NCBI GenBank assembly: GCA_964408805.1
Contig: CAYPAV010000025.1
Location: 1 to 61,401, forward strand
Direction of reading: 5' to 3'
Length of the DNA: 61,401 bases
From: CAYPAV01 sp964408805
GTDB lineage: Bacteria > Pseudomonadota > Alphaproteobacteria > UBA8366
Shown here: one piece after another, positions 16,342-25,264 of the stretch
Numbering within the stretch: position 1 is the first letter of the stretch
How the letters are laid out: every line of letters begins with the position of its first letter
Notes under the pieces: model-generated
Database searches by the model: none
What the model was told of the DNA's origin: nothing
The model's input: only the letters and a program-made list of their open reading frames with translations
Made by a program: the position numbers and the translations under genes

Positions 16342-19283
16342 CGGAGCCCCGCTTCGAGAAATCGCTGGGCACGCCCATGGAACGCCGGGAGGACGCGGCC
16401 CTTCTGACCGGCCGGGCCCTCTTCGCCGACGATGCGCCCGTGCGCGCCGGTACCTTGCACGCGGCGATCCTGCGCTCGCCCCATGCCCATGCCGAAATCG
16501 GCGCGATCGATCGCGACCGGGCCCTGAAACGTGCCGGTGTCCATGCAGTGCTGACGGGAGCGGAAATTCAGGCGATGTCCGATCCCTTCCTGATCGTCGT
16601 CAAGGAGCCGATCATGCAGTGGTCGCTGGCGGTGGACCGGGTGCGCTATGTCGGCGAGCCGGTGGCGGTCGTCCTCGCCGAGGATCGCTATCTGGCCGAG
16701 GATGCGCTGGTCGACATCGCGGTCGACTACAAGGTCCTGCCGCCAATTGTCGATCCGCGCGCGGCGGCCGCGGCCGATGCCCCGGTGATCCACGAATCGG
16801 TCGGTGCGAACATCGTCTCCGAGCGGCACTTCACCTACGGCGATCCAGAGGCCGCTTTCGCCGCCGCGGACCGGACAGTCTCGCTGTCGGTCGAATACCC
16901 CCGGAATTCCCTGACCCCGATGGAATGCTTCGTGGTTGTGGCCGACCATCAACAAGACGACGGCGTCTATGACGTCTTCGCCAATTTCCAAGGCCCCTAT
17001 ACGACCCACCCCGTGATGGCGGCGGCGCTCCGGGTGCCGGGCACCGATCTTCGCCTGCGGACGCCGGCGAATTCGGGCGGCAGCTTCGGCGTCAAGCAAT
17101 CGCTCTTTCCCTATATCGTACTGATGTCGCTGGCGTCGCGTGCCGCGGGCCGGCCGGTCAAATGGGTCGAGGACAGGCTGGAACATCTGGTCGCCGGCAA
17201 TTCGGCGCCGAACCGGGTGGTCGACGTCAAGGCGGCCGTGCAGGCGGACGGCCGGGTGACGGCGCTCGATTTCGATCAGCTCGATGATTACGGCGCCTAT
17301 CTCCGCGCACCCATGCCGGGCCCCCTTTACCGCATGCATGGGGCTATGACGGGGGCCTATGACATCCCCAATCTCAAGATCCACAACCGCCTTGTGCTGA
17401 CCAACAAGATGCCGGCGGGACTGGTACGGGGGTTCGGCGGCCCGCAGGCCTATTTCGCCATCGAGCGTTTGATGCATCGGATCGCGGCCGAGCTGGGGAT
17501 GGACCCGCTCGACGTCATTCGCCGCAATCTGGTGCCGAGCGACGCCTTTCCCTACCGGGCGGCGGGGGGCGCACTCTATGATTCCGGCGATTACCAGACG
17601 GCGATCGCCACGGCGGTCGAGAAGGGCGGCCTCGAAGAATTAAAACGCCGGCAAGCGGCGGCACGCGCCGAGGGTCGCTATTACGGTATCGGCTATGCTG
17701 CGATCGTCGAGCCGGGCATGTCCAATCTCGGCTATCTCAGCACCATCGTTCCGGTCGAGTCCCGCCGCCGGGCGGGACCCAAGGACGGCGCGGTATCGAT
17801 GGCAACGGTGGCGATCGATCCGCTGGGCGCCGTCAGCGCCACCGCCGACTGCATGCCGCAGGGCCAGGGTCATGCGACCATCCTGTCGCAGATCATCGGT
17901 GACCAGCTCGGCCTGGCGCCGGACCAGATTCGCGTCAATCTCGAGCACGATACCCAGAAGGACCAGTGGTCGATCGCGGCCGGCAGCTATTCCTGCCGCT
18001 TTTCGCCGGGAACCGCGGTCGCCGCGCACCTTGCCGCCGGGCGTATCCGCGACAAGCTGGCCCGGATGGCGAGCCAAGGTCTGAACGTTTCGGCCGAGCA
18101 GGTCGAGTTCGCGAACGGCCAGATCTACGATCGCAGCAATCCGGAAAATACCCTGCCGTTCCGGCGGGTCGCCGGAATGGCGCATTGGTCGCCGAGCATC
18201 ATGCCGGCCGAGATGGAGCATGGCCTCCGCGAGACCGCCTCCTGGGCGCCGCCCGAATTGACCCCGCCCGACGAGGGCGATCGGATCAATACCTCGCTGA
18301 CCTACGGCTTCGTCTTCGATATCTGCGGCGTAGAGGTCGATCCCGATACGGGCGAAGTGCGGGTCGACAAATACGTCACCATGCACGATGCGGGGACACT
18401 GATGAATCCGCTGATCGCCGAGGGCCAGATTCTCGGCTCCTTCGTACAGGGGCTGGGGGCCGGGTTGTGGGAAGAGTTCACCTATGGCGAGGACGGCAGT
18501 TTCCTCCGCGGCACCTTCGCCGATTATCTGGTGCCGACGGCATCGGAGGTCATTGATCCCCTGACCCTCCATATGGAGACGCCGTCGCCCTTCACGCCGT
18601 TGGGCGCCAAGGGGCTTGGCGAGGGCAATTGCATGAGTACGCCGGTCTGTCTCGCCAATGCCGTCGCCGATGCGTTGGATCAGGCGGATATCGCCCTGCC
18701 GCTTCGGCCTGATCGGCTCGCCGAATTGATTCAGGGGACCGAGCGCCCGCCGCCGGAGGACCTCGCCCAAAAGGCCCCCGAAGAGAAAGCCCGCGCCCTG
18801 ACCGGAGAGGGCGGCACCACGGTGCCGCTGACACCGGAGGTGATGTGGGAAACCCTACTCGATCCCGAAAAGCTGGCACGCGTGATTCCCGGCTGCCGGA
18901 CGCTTGATCGCGAGACCGAAAATGCCTATCGCGCCGAGGTGACGCTTGGCGTCGGCGCGGTACAGGGAAAATTCATGGCCCGGGTGGCGCTGTCCGATCT
19001 CGAGCGGTCGAAGTCGGTGCGGCTTTCCGGCGACCTCGTGGGATCTCTTGGTGCCGCCCATGGCGAGGGCAATATCATGCTGGCCCCCGCGGCCGATGGA
19101 ACAGATGTTTCCTATGCCTATGAAGTCGCGGTCTCCGGCGCGGTCGCGGCAGTCGGAGGCCGCATGCTTGAGGGGGCGACGCGCGCGCTGATCGGTCAGT
19201 TCTTCCAGCGCCTGGCGCAGGAGGCGGGCGGCGCCCCCGCGGAGAAGACATCCTGGTGGCGCCGTTTGGGGGGCGGGTCATGA
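16338..19283 (+). CDS. Molybdenum hydroxylase large subunit fused to a C-terminal CoxG/SRPBCC domain
   Basis: A 981-residue protein. Residues 1 to about 800 are the Moco-binding subunit of the xanthine oxidase/CO dehydrogenase family (EKSLGTPMERREDAALLTGRA start; GGSFGVKQS; GLVRGFGGPQAYFAIE; GQGHATILSQI; the glutamate base in GAKGLGEGNCMS). The CODH form I signature loop with its Cys is absent, so this is a hydroxylase or dehydrogenase of organic substrates rather than a CO dehydrogenase. Residues about 828-965 (TPEVMWETLLDPEKLARVIPGC...) are a complete CoxG-type SRPBCC domain, normally a separate membrane-anchoring/assembly protein. Both ends overlap neighbours (ATGA at each junction), so ligase, large, FAD and Fe-S subunits form one coupled operon. 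Confidence 0.92.
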   Translation: MTEPRFEKSLGTPMERREDAALLTGRALFADDAPVRAGTLHAAILRSPHAHAEIGAIDRDRALKRAGVHAVLTGAEIQAMSDPFLIVVKEPIMQWSLAVDRVRYVGEPVAVVLAEDRYLAEDALVDIAVDYKVLPPIVDPRAAAAADAPVIHESVGANIVSERHFTYGDPEAAFAAADRTVSLSVEYPRNSLTPMECFVVVADHQQDDGVYDVFANFQGPYTTHPVMAAALRVPGTDLRLRTPANSGGSFGVKQSLFPYIVLMSLASRAAGRPVKWVEDRLEHLVAGNSAPNRVVDVKAAVQADGRVTALDFDQLDDYGAYLRAPMPGPLYRMHGAMTGAYDIPNLKIHNRLVLTNKMPAGLVRGFGGPQAYFAIERLMHRIAAELGMDPLDVIRRNLVPSDAFPYRAAGGALYDSGDYQTAIATAVEKGGLEELKRRQAAARAEGRYYGIGYAAIVEPGMSNLGYLSTIVPVESRRRAGPKDGAVSMATVAIDPLGAVSATADCMPQGQGHATILSQIIGDQLGLAPDQIRVNLEHDTQKDQWSIAAGSYSCRFSPGTAVAAHLAAGRIRDKLARMASQGLNVSAEQVEFANGQIYDRSNPENTLPFRRVAGMAHWSPSIMPAEMEHGLRETASWAPPELTPPDEGDRINTSLTYGFVFDICGVEVDPDTGEVRVDKYVTMHDAGTLMNPLIAEGQILGSFVQGLGAGLWEEFTYGEDGSFLRGTFADYLVPTASEVIDPLTLHMETPSPFTPLGAKGLGEGNCMSTPVCLANAVADALDQADIALPLRPDRLAELIQGTERPPPEDLAQKAPEEKARALTGEGGTTVPLTPEVMWETLLDPEKLARVIPGCRTLDRETENAYRAEVTLGVGAVQGKFMARVALSDLERSKSVRLSGDLVGSLGAAHGEGNIMLAPAADGTDVSYAYEVAVSGAVAAVGGRMLEGATRALIGQFFQRLAQEAGGAPAEKTSWWRRLGGGS

Positions 19284-20107
19284 AGCCCGCCGCGTTCGAT
19301 TATCTCCGCGCCGAGACAGTCGACGAGGCCGTTTTCGCGCTCGCCGAGACGGGGGATGAAGGACGGATCCTGGCGGGCGGACAATCGCTCGTTGCGATGC
19401 TGAATTTTCGTCTACTGCAGCCGGAATTGCTGATCGATATTTCCTCTGTGGATGCGCTGGACTACGTTCGAGAGACGGCGAGTATGATCGAGGTCGGCGC
19501 CGCGACTACGCAGGCGACGCTGCAAAATCTCGGCGATTTGGAAACACGGGCACCGCTTCTCGCCATGGCCTTGCCGCGGATCGGGCATTATCAGACACGG
19601 AACAGGGGGACGATCTGCGGATCGCTCGCCCATGCCGATCCCAGTTCCGAATTACCGCTCTGCCTGGCGGTACTGGGCGGTTCTGTCGTTCTCCGCTCGC
19701 GCCGCGGCGAACGGACCCTCGACGCCGAGGCGTTTCAAACCGGCATGCTGTCGACGGCGCGGGCGGCCGACGAGATGATCGTCGCGGCCCGCTTTCCAAA
19801 GCAGGTGGCGGGTTCGGGCCAGGCCTTTCGCGAAGTCTCGCGGCGCACCGGCGATTTCGCGATCGTCGCGGTCGCGGCGGTGGCGGGGACCGCCGGCATC
19901 CGCTTCGGCGTCGGCGGAGTCGCCGACCGGCCGATTGTCCGCGACTGGGAAATCCTGGAGGGAAGTGGCCTCGACGACGCCCTGAACGCGCTTGCCTGGG
20001 AGCTCGGCGGCGACGACGACATTCATGCAACCGCGCGCTATCGCCGCGAACAAGTTCGCCGGCAAGGCCGTCGGGTGATCGAGGAGGCGATGCGATGCCG
20101 CGCCTGA
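19280..20107 (+). CDS. Molybdenum hydroxylase FAD-binding medium subunit
   Basis: This 275-residue subunit carries FAD in xanthine oxidase/CoxM-type enzymes. It has the two FAD motifs AGGQSLVAMLNFRL (residues about 38-51) and TICGSLAHADPSSELP, followed by the C-terminal CO_deh_flav_C domain (FREVSRRTGDFAIVAVAAV). Its ATG overlaps the stop of the large subunit, and its last 13 bp overlap the start of the Fe-S subunit gene. With these partners it passes electrons from the molybdenum centre through the 2Fe-2S clusters to FAD and an acceptor in the cytoplasm. Confidence 0.93.
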   Translation: MKPAAFDYLRAETVDEAVFALAETGDEGRILAGGQSLVAMLNFRLLQPELLIDISSVDALDYVRETASMIEVGAATTQATLQNLGDLETRAPLLAMALPRIGHYQTRNRGTICGSLAHADPSSELPLCLAVLGGSVVLRSRRGERTLDAEAFQTGMLSTARAADEMIVAARFPKQVAGSGQAFREVSRRTGDFAIVAVAAVAGTAGIRFGVGGVADRPIVRDWEILEGSGLDDALNALAWELGGDDDIHATARYRREQVRRQGRRVIEEAMRCRA

Positions 20108-20595
20108 GTCGCGAGACCAAACATCGGGTCACCTTGACGCTGAACGGCGAACAGGTGACCGGCTATGCCGAACCGCGCATGCTGTTGAGCGATTTCCTGC
20201 GCGAGGAGTGCGCCCTGACCGGCGTTCATGTCGGCTGTGAGCATGGTGTCTGCGGGGCCTGCACGGTCACGATCGACGGCAAGGTCGGGCGGTCCTGCCT
20301 TGCCCTCGCGGTTCAGGCCGAGGGTGCGGTGATCGAGACGGTGGAATCGCTCGGTCCCAAGGATGGCGGGCTGAACGATCTGCAAAAGGCGTTTCGCCGG
20401 TACCATGCGCTGCAATGCGGGTTTTGCACGCCCGGCATCCTGATGTCGGTCAGTGAATTTCTCGACGCCAACCACGATCCGAACGAGGCGGAAGTCCGCG
20501 ACCTCCTCAGCGGCCATCTCTGCCGCTGCACCGGCTATACCGGGATGGTGAAGGCGGTATTGGAGGTGGCGGCGGCGCGGAAGGCGGCGGCCTAA
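20095..20595 (+). CDS. Molybdenum hydroxylase 2Fe-2S small subunit
   Basis: A 166-residue CoxS/CutS-type iron-sulfur subunit. The plant-ferredoxin-like N-terminal cluster uses C48, C53 and C56 (GCEHGVCGACTV) and C68 (RSCLAL). The C-terminal four-helix domain carries the second cluster in QCGFCTPG and HLCRCTGYTG. All eight expected cysteines are present. It is the last gene of the ligase-Mo hydroxylase operon, and its stop lies 1 bp from the end of the convergent amidohydrolase gene, so any terminator must lie inside coding sequence. No Moco-insertion chaperone (XdhC/CoxF) gene is visible nearby. Confidence 0.94.
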   Translation: MPRLSRETKHRVTLTLNGEQVTGYAEPRMLLSDFLREECALTGVHVGCEHGVCGACTVTIDGKVGRSCLALAVQAEGAVIETVESLGPKDGGLNDLQKAFRRYHALQCGFCTPGILMSVSEFLDANHDPNEAEVRDLLSGHLCRCTGYTGMVKAVLEVAAARKAAA

Positions 20596-20596
20596 A

Positions 20597-22006
20597 TCAT
20601 TCCACCGGCCACTGCAATTTGACGATCCGCTCCATATCGAGCCGGCCGGCGATGCGCTCGGCCGTTTTCTTAACCTCGGTGAATATCTCACTCTCGTCGA
20701 TCAGGGTCAGATGGCCGTTCCGGACGACGATCTCGCCACGAACCAAGACATGCGCAATCGAGTTTCCGGTCGCCGCGTAGACGAGATTTGAGAGCGGATT
20801 ATAGAGCGGCTGCCACTCCGGATAAGAGGTGTCGTAGAGCACGAGATCGGCTTCCTTGCCGATCTCCACGCTGCCCAGAATATCACCGAGCCCGGCCCCT
20901 TTGGCGCCGTTCAGGGTGGCCATCTCGACGATCTGTTCCGGCGGCATGACGCGGGGGTTGATCCGGACTTCCTTGTAGCCGCCGGCCAATAGCATCATCT
21001 CCTGCGACATGTCGGTGATGCCGGAGCACGCATGATCCGAGCCGATCGAGACGTTGACGCCGAGCGCCTGCAGCTCCGGCAATTTTCCCATGACGAAATT
21101 GCCGTAACCGTTGTGGAGACTGGAGCTGGGTGCCGCCACGAGGGTCGCCTTCCGCTCCGCCAGGATCGCCACTTCATGGGGTTCGAGCCAGCCGGAGTGG
21201 ACCAGCAGGGTCTTCTCGTCGAGGACGCCGAGTGCCTCCAAGCGTTCGATCTCCGGCTTGCCGAAGGCCGAGAGGCAGCCGTCATGGGTCGAGTAGCTGA
21301 AGCAGGCATGGGTCTGCAGCAAGGTATCGTGCTTATTGGCCAATCCGCGAAGGCCGGTGATCAATTCGTCGGACGCATTGTTCAGGCCGCGAAAGGAGGC
21401 GGCGGCGCGGATCCGTCCGTCATGGGCGTTGCCATATGTCTTAAGCATCTCCTCGGTCGATTCGAGACATTCCTCGCAGCTCTCGATCATCGCCTCAGGA
21501 AGAATGCCCATCACCGATTTGGTGCGGTCGAACGAGCTTCTGGAGACGATCATCCGCATGCCGCTCTTGGCAACCGCGTCCACGGTGGCGGCGGGGTGGT
21601 AGTTGCCGGGATCGACGAAGCAGGTGACGCCGTTCCGCAACAGCTCGATCGCCGCGAAGGCGGCGCTGACATAGACGTCCTCGCCGGTCATGGCGCCTTC
21701 ATAGGGGTACATGTGCTCGAACAGGAAGGACTGCGCGTTCGCCTCGTCGGCCAGGCCGCGCGACATCTGGAACGAGGAATGGAGATGGTTGTCGACATAA
21801 CCCGGCATCGCCACCATGCCGTCGCCGTCGAGGGTCGCCTCGGCCCGCCATTCGGCGGTGATGGCGTCGGTCTTGCCGATCGCCGCGAATTTGCCGTCCT
21901 TGATGGCGATGCCGGCGTCGCGAATTATCCGCCGTGTCGGATCGACGGTGATCAGCCAGTCGATATTCGTGACCAGTCGGTCGGCGGTTTTCAACGCTTT
22001 AGCCAT
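20597..22006 (-). CDS. Amidohydrolase family metal-dependent deaminase/hydrolase
   Basis: A 469-residue amidohydrolase of the cytosine deaminase/TrzN/AtzA branch. Metal ligands are visible as H-x-H (DNHLHSSFQM), His in LLQTHACF, His in LLVHSGWL and Asp in SIGSDHACSG, the pattern for a mononuclear enzyme that displaces amino, halide or alkylthio groups from N-heterocycles or deaminates them. The N-terminal composite beta-sandwich (DWLITVDPTRRIIRDAGIAI) and its C-terminal return (ADLVLYDTSYPEW) are both present. The next gene on the strand upstream is an alpha/beta hydrolase at 27 bp. The context suggests a nitrogen-containing or amide-linked substrate, which is inference. Confidence 0.88.
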   Translation of the reverse strand: MAKALKTADRLVTNIDWLITVDPTRRIIRDAGIAIKDGKFAAIGKTDAITAEWRAEATLDGDGMVAMPGYVDNHLHSSFQMSRGLADEANAQSFLFEHMYPYEGAMTGEDVYVSAAFAAIELLRNGVTCFVDPGNYHPAATVDAVAKSGMRMIVSRSSFDRTKSVMGILPEAMIESCEECLESTEEMLKTYGNAHDGRIRAAASFRGLNNASDELITGLRGLANKHDTLLQTHACFSYSTHDGCLSAFGKPEIERLEALGVLDEKTLLVHSGWLEPHEVAILAERKATLVAAPSSSLHNGYGNFVMGKLPELQALGVNVSIGSDHACSGITDMSQEMMLLAGGYKEVRINPRVMPPEQIVEMATLNGAKGAGLGDILGSVEIGKEADLVLYDTSYPEWQPLYNPLSNLVYAATGNSIAHVLVRGEIVVRNGHLTLIDESEIFTEVKKTAERIAGRLDMERIVKLQWPVE

Positions 22007-22033
22007 GATGCGCTTCTCCGTAAATGCCTGTCG

Positions 22034-22948
22034 TTATTTGATGCCGTTCTCGTCGAGGAAGCCCAGCATGGCCTCGCGGCAGGCCTCCGGCTGCTGCAAT
22101 TGCAAAAGGTGCCCCGCCCCCTTGATCGCGGCGTAGGGATAGCCGTTTTCAAGGTGCAGCGCCTGGTTGGCGAAGGCGGTTGGCGGCCCGCCCTTCATCT
22201 CGGGGTCGGCACCAATGAGCATCGTCGGCCCGCCGAACGCGTCGATATGAGGCCAAAGATTTAGGTGAAAGGCCTCCTCGTAGATTTGGGCCTCCAGGGC
22301 CGGGAGGCATTTGAGGGTCCAGTCCCCGTCCGGCGTCTCCTGGAACAGGACCGAGCGGGCCATCAATTCATGCGTCCCTTCGATCCAGTTGGCGTGTTGG
22401 CGCGTGGCCTTGTATTCCTCGGCAAGCTCCATCGGGTCGGCGAATTTGACGCGCCGGTTGGTGGCGAACTTGACCAGGAGATCCTCGAAAGCCGCCATTT
22501 TCGGATAGACCGGATGGTCTGTCGGCGGCACGTTCGGCGGGTCGAAGAGGAAGAGCGCGTCCCAGCACCAGCCGATTTCGATCGCGTGTTTCATGGCGGC
22601 GCGTCCCGACATCGAGTGAAACACGCCGACAGTCGCCTTTTCGCCCATCTCCCGTGTGATTTCTGTTCGGAGGTGCTCCAGATCGAGCGTCATTTGCGGG
22701 TAGCCGTGACGCATGGGATCGGAGCGCGGATTCTGCCCGTGGTTCCGAAAATCGAACAGCACCACGTCGAAATCCGCCAGCAGCGGCCCCCAGAAGCAAT
22801 GATACGCATCGACGGCAAAGCCGTTGCCGTGGCTGATCAGGAGCCGGACCGGCTTCGTCTCGTCGCCGTAATGACGAATCCGGAAAATGGCGCCGTCCGG
22901 CGCGGCGATATCGAAGGTGTTATTGGGGGCGGGTAAACTAAGTGCCAC
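22034..22948 (-). CDS. Alpha/beta hydrolase
   Basis: A 304-residue alpha/beta-hydrolase-fold protein. The oxyanion region is LLISHGNGFAVDAYHCFWGP, the nucleophile elbow is GVFHSMSG with S112, an acid lies in MLIGADPEM and the catalytic histidine in IKGAGHLLQL. The elbow departs from G-x-S-x-G (Phe-His-Ser-Met-Ser) but keeps the serine. The start is a GTG at 22948-22946. It lies directly upstream of the amidohydrolase on the same strand, so the two are likely co-transcribed, and it is divergent from the CoA-transferase genes across 98 bp. Esterase, lactonase and C-C hydrolase are all possible. Confidence 0.82.
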   Translation of the reverse strand: MALSLPAPNNTFDIAAPDGAIFRIRHYGDETKPVRLLISHGNGFAVDAYHCFWGPLLADFDVVLFDFRNHGQNPRSDPMRHGYPQMTLDLEHLRTEITREMGEKATVGVFHSMSGRAAMKHAIEIGWCWDALFLFDPPNVPPTDHPVYPKMAAFEDLLVKFATNRRVKFADPMELAEEYKATRQHANWIEGTHELMARSVLFQETPDGDWTLKCLPALEAQIYEEAFHLNLWPHIDAFGGPTMLIGADPEMKGGPPTAFANQALHLENGYPYAAIKGAGHLLQLQQPEACREAMLGFLDENGIK

Positions 22949-23046
22949 GGGCGATCTCCGTTTGCGAATTTCCTTCTTCCATACATCATCTAGATCAATA
23001 AGCGGCGGCGACGCTGCTGAATTTTCTTTCGTGTATCGGAGGACGC

Positions 23047-23721
23047 ATGATCGACAAACGGGTCGAAACGGTCGAACAGGCCTTGGCGGGAATCGAGGAT
23101 GGGGCGTCCATCATGATCCACGGCTTCGGCGGTGCCGGTGTGCCGGTCTCGCTGATGCATGGGTTGGAGGCGTTGCCGGTGCGCGACCTGACCATAATCT
23201 TGAATAGCGCTCGGTTTCTAGACGGTTACGCGCCGACCATCTTCGCGGATCGCCGGGTGCGAAAGGCCGTGGTCTCCGCCGCGCGGAGTAGGGGGCCGGA
23301 CACTTCTTCCTATGAACGCCAGTGGCTCGACGGCGAACTTGAGATCGAGATGGTGCCGCAGGGAACCCTGGCCGAACGCATGCGCGCCGCCGGGGCCGGT
23401 ATCGCGGCCTTCTATACGCCAACCGGTGTCGGAACAGATCTCACCGAAGGCAAGGAGACGCGCGAGTTCGACGGTAAGGCCTACGTCTTGGAGACGGCAC
23501 TTCCGGCCGATTTCGCCTTTATTCGCGGCACCCGGGCCGACCGCTGGGGAAATGTAGTCTATCACGGCACTCAAGCTAATTTCGGCCCCGCCATGGCGAT
23601 GGCGGCGCGGACTACCATCGTCGAGGTCGCCGAGATCATCGACGAACCCATTCCGGCGAAGGATGTCGACACGCCAGGGATCTACGTGCAGCGCGTAATC
23701 GCCCTGCCAGACGGGCGCTGA
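23047..23721 (+). CDS. 3-oxoacid/3-oxoadipate-type CoA-transferase, subunit A
   Basis: A 224-residue alpha subunit of a type I CoA-transferase, which moves CoA from succinyl-CoA or another donor to a 3-oxo acid. It has the CoA-binding loop MIHGFGGAGVPVSLM, a central LEIEMVPQGTLAERMRAAGAGI and FYTPTGVGTDL, then FAFIRGTRADRWGNVVY. The length fits PcaI, ScoA and GctA relatives. The catalytic glutamate lies in the next gene, 11 bp downstream, and the two form a heteromer. It begins a four-gene plus-strand set (subunits A and B, an enol-lactonase-like protein and a dienelactone-hydrolase-like protein), reminiscent of the lower beta-ketoadipate pathway. Confidence 0.92.
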   Translation: MIDKRVETVEQALAGIEDGASIMIHGFGGAGVPVSLMHGLEALPVRDLTIILNSARFLDGYAPTIFADRRVRKAVVSAARSRGPDTSSYERQWLDGELEIEMVPQGTLAERMRAAGAGIAAFYTPTGVGTDLTEGKETREFDGKAYVLETALPADFAFIRGTRADRWGNVVYHGTQANFGPAMAMAARTTIVEVAEIIDEPIPAKDVDTPGIYVQRVIALPDGR

Positions 23722-23732
23722 GGGATGGCGAT

Positions 23733-24410
23733 ATGACAGAACCGAAACTCACCCGGCACCAGATCGCCTGGCGCGCGGCTCAGGACCTGATCGATGGCAG
23801 CTACGTCAATCTCGGCCTTGGCATGCCGACTTTGGTCTCAAACTACGCGCCGGCGGACCGCGAGATCCTTTTCCATTCGGAGAACGGCATCATTGGCGTC
23901 GGGCCGGATGCCGCGGAAGACGCGGCCGATCCCGATATGGTCAATGCCGGCAGCAGCATGATTACGCTCCTGCCCGGTGCCGCCCTATCCGATAGCACGG
24001 ATGCCTTTGCGATGATCCGGGGCGGCCATGTTGATCTCACCTTGCTCGGCGGGTACGAGGTTGCGGTCAACGGCGATCTCGCCAATTGGGACGCCCGGAT
24101 GACCCATAAGGGCCAGCTCGTCGGCGGTGCCATGGACATGGTCTACGGCGCCAAGTCGGTCGGCATCATCATGAACCACAACACAAAGTCCGGCGAAGCG
24201 CGCCTGGTCGAGGCCTGCAGCCTGCCGTTGACGGGGCCCGGCGTGGTCGACCGTGTCTATACCGATCTCGCGGTCGTCGACGTGACGTCCGAAGGATTCG
24301 TGGCGCGGGATATCCTGACAAGCGTATCGCGGGACGAGCTTCAGGCGCGAACCGGGGCGCCGCTGGCTTTCGCCGACGATTGCGGGGTCTTCGACCCGCC
24401 GGACCTGTAG
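23733..24410 (+). CDS. 3-oxoacid/3-oxoadipate-type CoA-transferase, subunit B
   Basis: The 225-residue beta subunit. The catalytic glutamate is E50 in LFHSENGIIGVGP, the SENG motif conserved in PcaJ, ScoB and AtoA. Supporting motifs are VNLGLGMPTLVSNY and GGHVDLTLLGGYEVAVNGDLANW. It lies 11 bp after subunit A, and the following hydrolase starts 36 bp later behind a good GGAGG site. Substrate choice within the family (3-oxoadipate, acetoacetate or branched 3-oxo acids) cannot be told from the sequence; the neighbouring lactonase-like genes favour an aromatic ring-cleavage product. Confidence 0.92.
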   Translation: MTEPKLTRHQIAWRAAQDLIDGSYVNLGLGMPTLVSNYAPADREILFHSENGIIGVGPDAAEDAADPDMVNAGSSMITLLPGAALSDSTDAFAMIRGGHVDLTLLGGYEVAVNGDLANWDARMTHKGQLVGGAMDMVYGAKSVGIIMNHNTKSGEARLVEACSLPLTGPGVVDRVYTDLAVVDVTSEGFVARDILTSVSRDELQARTGAPLAFADDCGVFDPPDL

Positions 24411-24446
24411 GGCAACGGCGCAATTCGATCGGAGGAAAATACCGCC

Positions 24447-25232
24447 ATGGACTGGTTGGACGTTAACGGTGCGGCGCTCCGCTATGACTTGAGTGGCCAA
24501 GGAACCGAGACAGTGGTGCTGGTTCACGAGCTGGGTGGGGCGCTTGAGAGCTGGGACGACGTGGTGCCCCCCCTTGGCCGGGAGTTCCGGGTGCTGCGCT
24601 ACGACCAGCGAGGATTCGGTCTTTCGGAGAAGATGCGCGGCACCCTGGACGTCGATGACATGGCGGACGATATAGCGGGCCTGCTGACGGGTCTTGGGAT
24701 CGGCGGACCGTGTCATATGGTGGGCACGGCGATGGGAGCCGGGATTGCGGTCAATATGACGTTGAGACACCCCGATCGCGTCGCCCGCCTGGTCCTCACC
24801 AGTCCCGCGACCGGCACCTCCGGAGACCGGCGGGCGCAACTTCAGGAACGCGCCGAGATGGTCGAGAAGGGCGGGATGCGGATCGCCGCCGAGGCCAGTC
24901 TCGCCAGATCTTATCCGGAGAATCTGCGTGGCGACCGGGCGCGCTTCGAGACCTATCGCTGCCGCTGGATCGCCAACGATCCCTTCGGCTTCGCCGCCAT
25001 CAACCGGATGCTTGGTGAGATGGATCTCAATTCCCGCTTCGGCGAGATTGGTTGCGAGACCCTGGTGATCGCGGGCGAGCACGATCTGGTGCGGCCGGCC
25101 GCCGCCATCGAGAAGATCGCCGGCGCGATCCCCAATGCGCGCTATGTCTTGGCTGATACCGGCCATTTCATGGCCGTTCAGACCCCGGAACTCTTTTTGG
25201 AATTGGTAACGCCCTTCTTGAAGGGTGCTTGA
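24447..25232 (+). CDS. Enol-lactonase-like alpha/beta hydrolase lacking the nucleophile serine
   Basis: A 261-residue protein closest in style to 3-oxoadipate enol-lactonase (PcaD): VVLVHELGGALESWDDVVPPL, then LRYDQRGFGLSE, a lid, LVIAGEHDLVRP and ADTGHFMAVQTP, which carry the acid and histidine. The nucleophile elbow, expected as G-x-S-x-G, reads G-T-A-M-G (G93 to G97), so alanine 95 stands where serine should be. Either the enzyme uses a non-hydrolytic mechanism, it has been recruited for binding or isomerisation, or T94 substitutes. The start ATG has GGAGGAAAA upstream. It follows the CoA-transferase and precedes the dienelactone-hydrolase-like gene. Confidence 0.85.
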   Translation: MDWLDVNGAALRYDLSGQGTETVVLVHELGGALESWDDVVPPLGREFRVLRYDQRGFGLSEKMRGTLDVDDMADDIAGLLTGLGIGGPCHMVGTAMGAGIAVNMTLRHPDRVARLVLTSPATGTSGDRRAQLQERAEMVEKGGMRIAAEASLARSYPENLRGDRARFETYRCRWIANDPFGFAAINRMLGEMDLNSRFGEIGCETLVIAGEHDLVRPAAAIEKIAGAIPNARYVLADTGHFMAVQTPELFLELVTPFLKGA

Positions 25233-25264
25233 AGAAACGCAATCGGTTTAAAGGAGGGAAAACC

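Noticed and set aside
16338..19283. Possible form I CO dehydrogenase large subunit (coxL)
   Set aside because: The diagnostic active-site loop with its cysteine is missing; the equivalent region reads GLVRGFGGPQAY, as in other molybdenum hydroxylases.
22034..22948. Loss of the catalytic serine in the hydrolase upstream of the amidohydrolase
   Set aside because: The elbow is atypical (F-H-S-M-S-G) but S112 is present with the acid and histidine.
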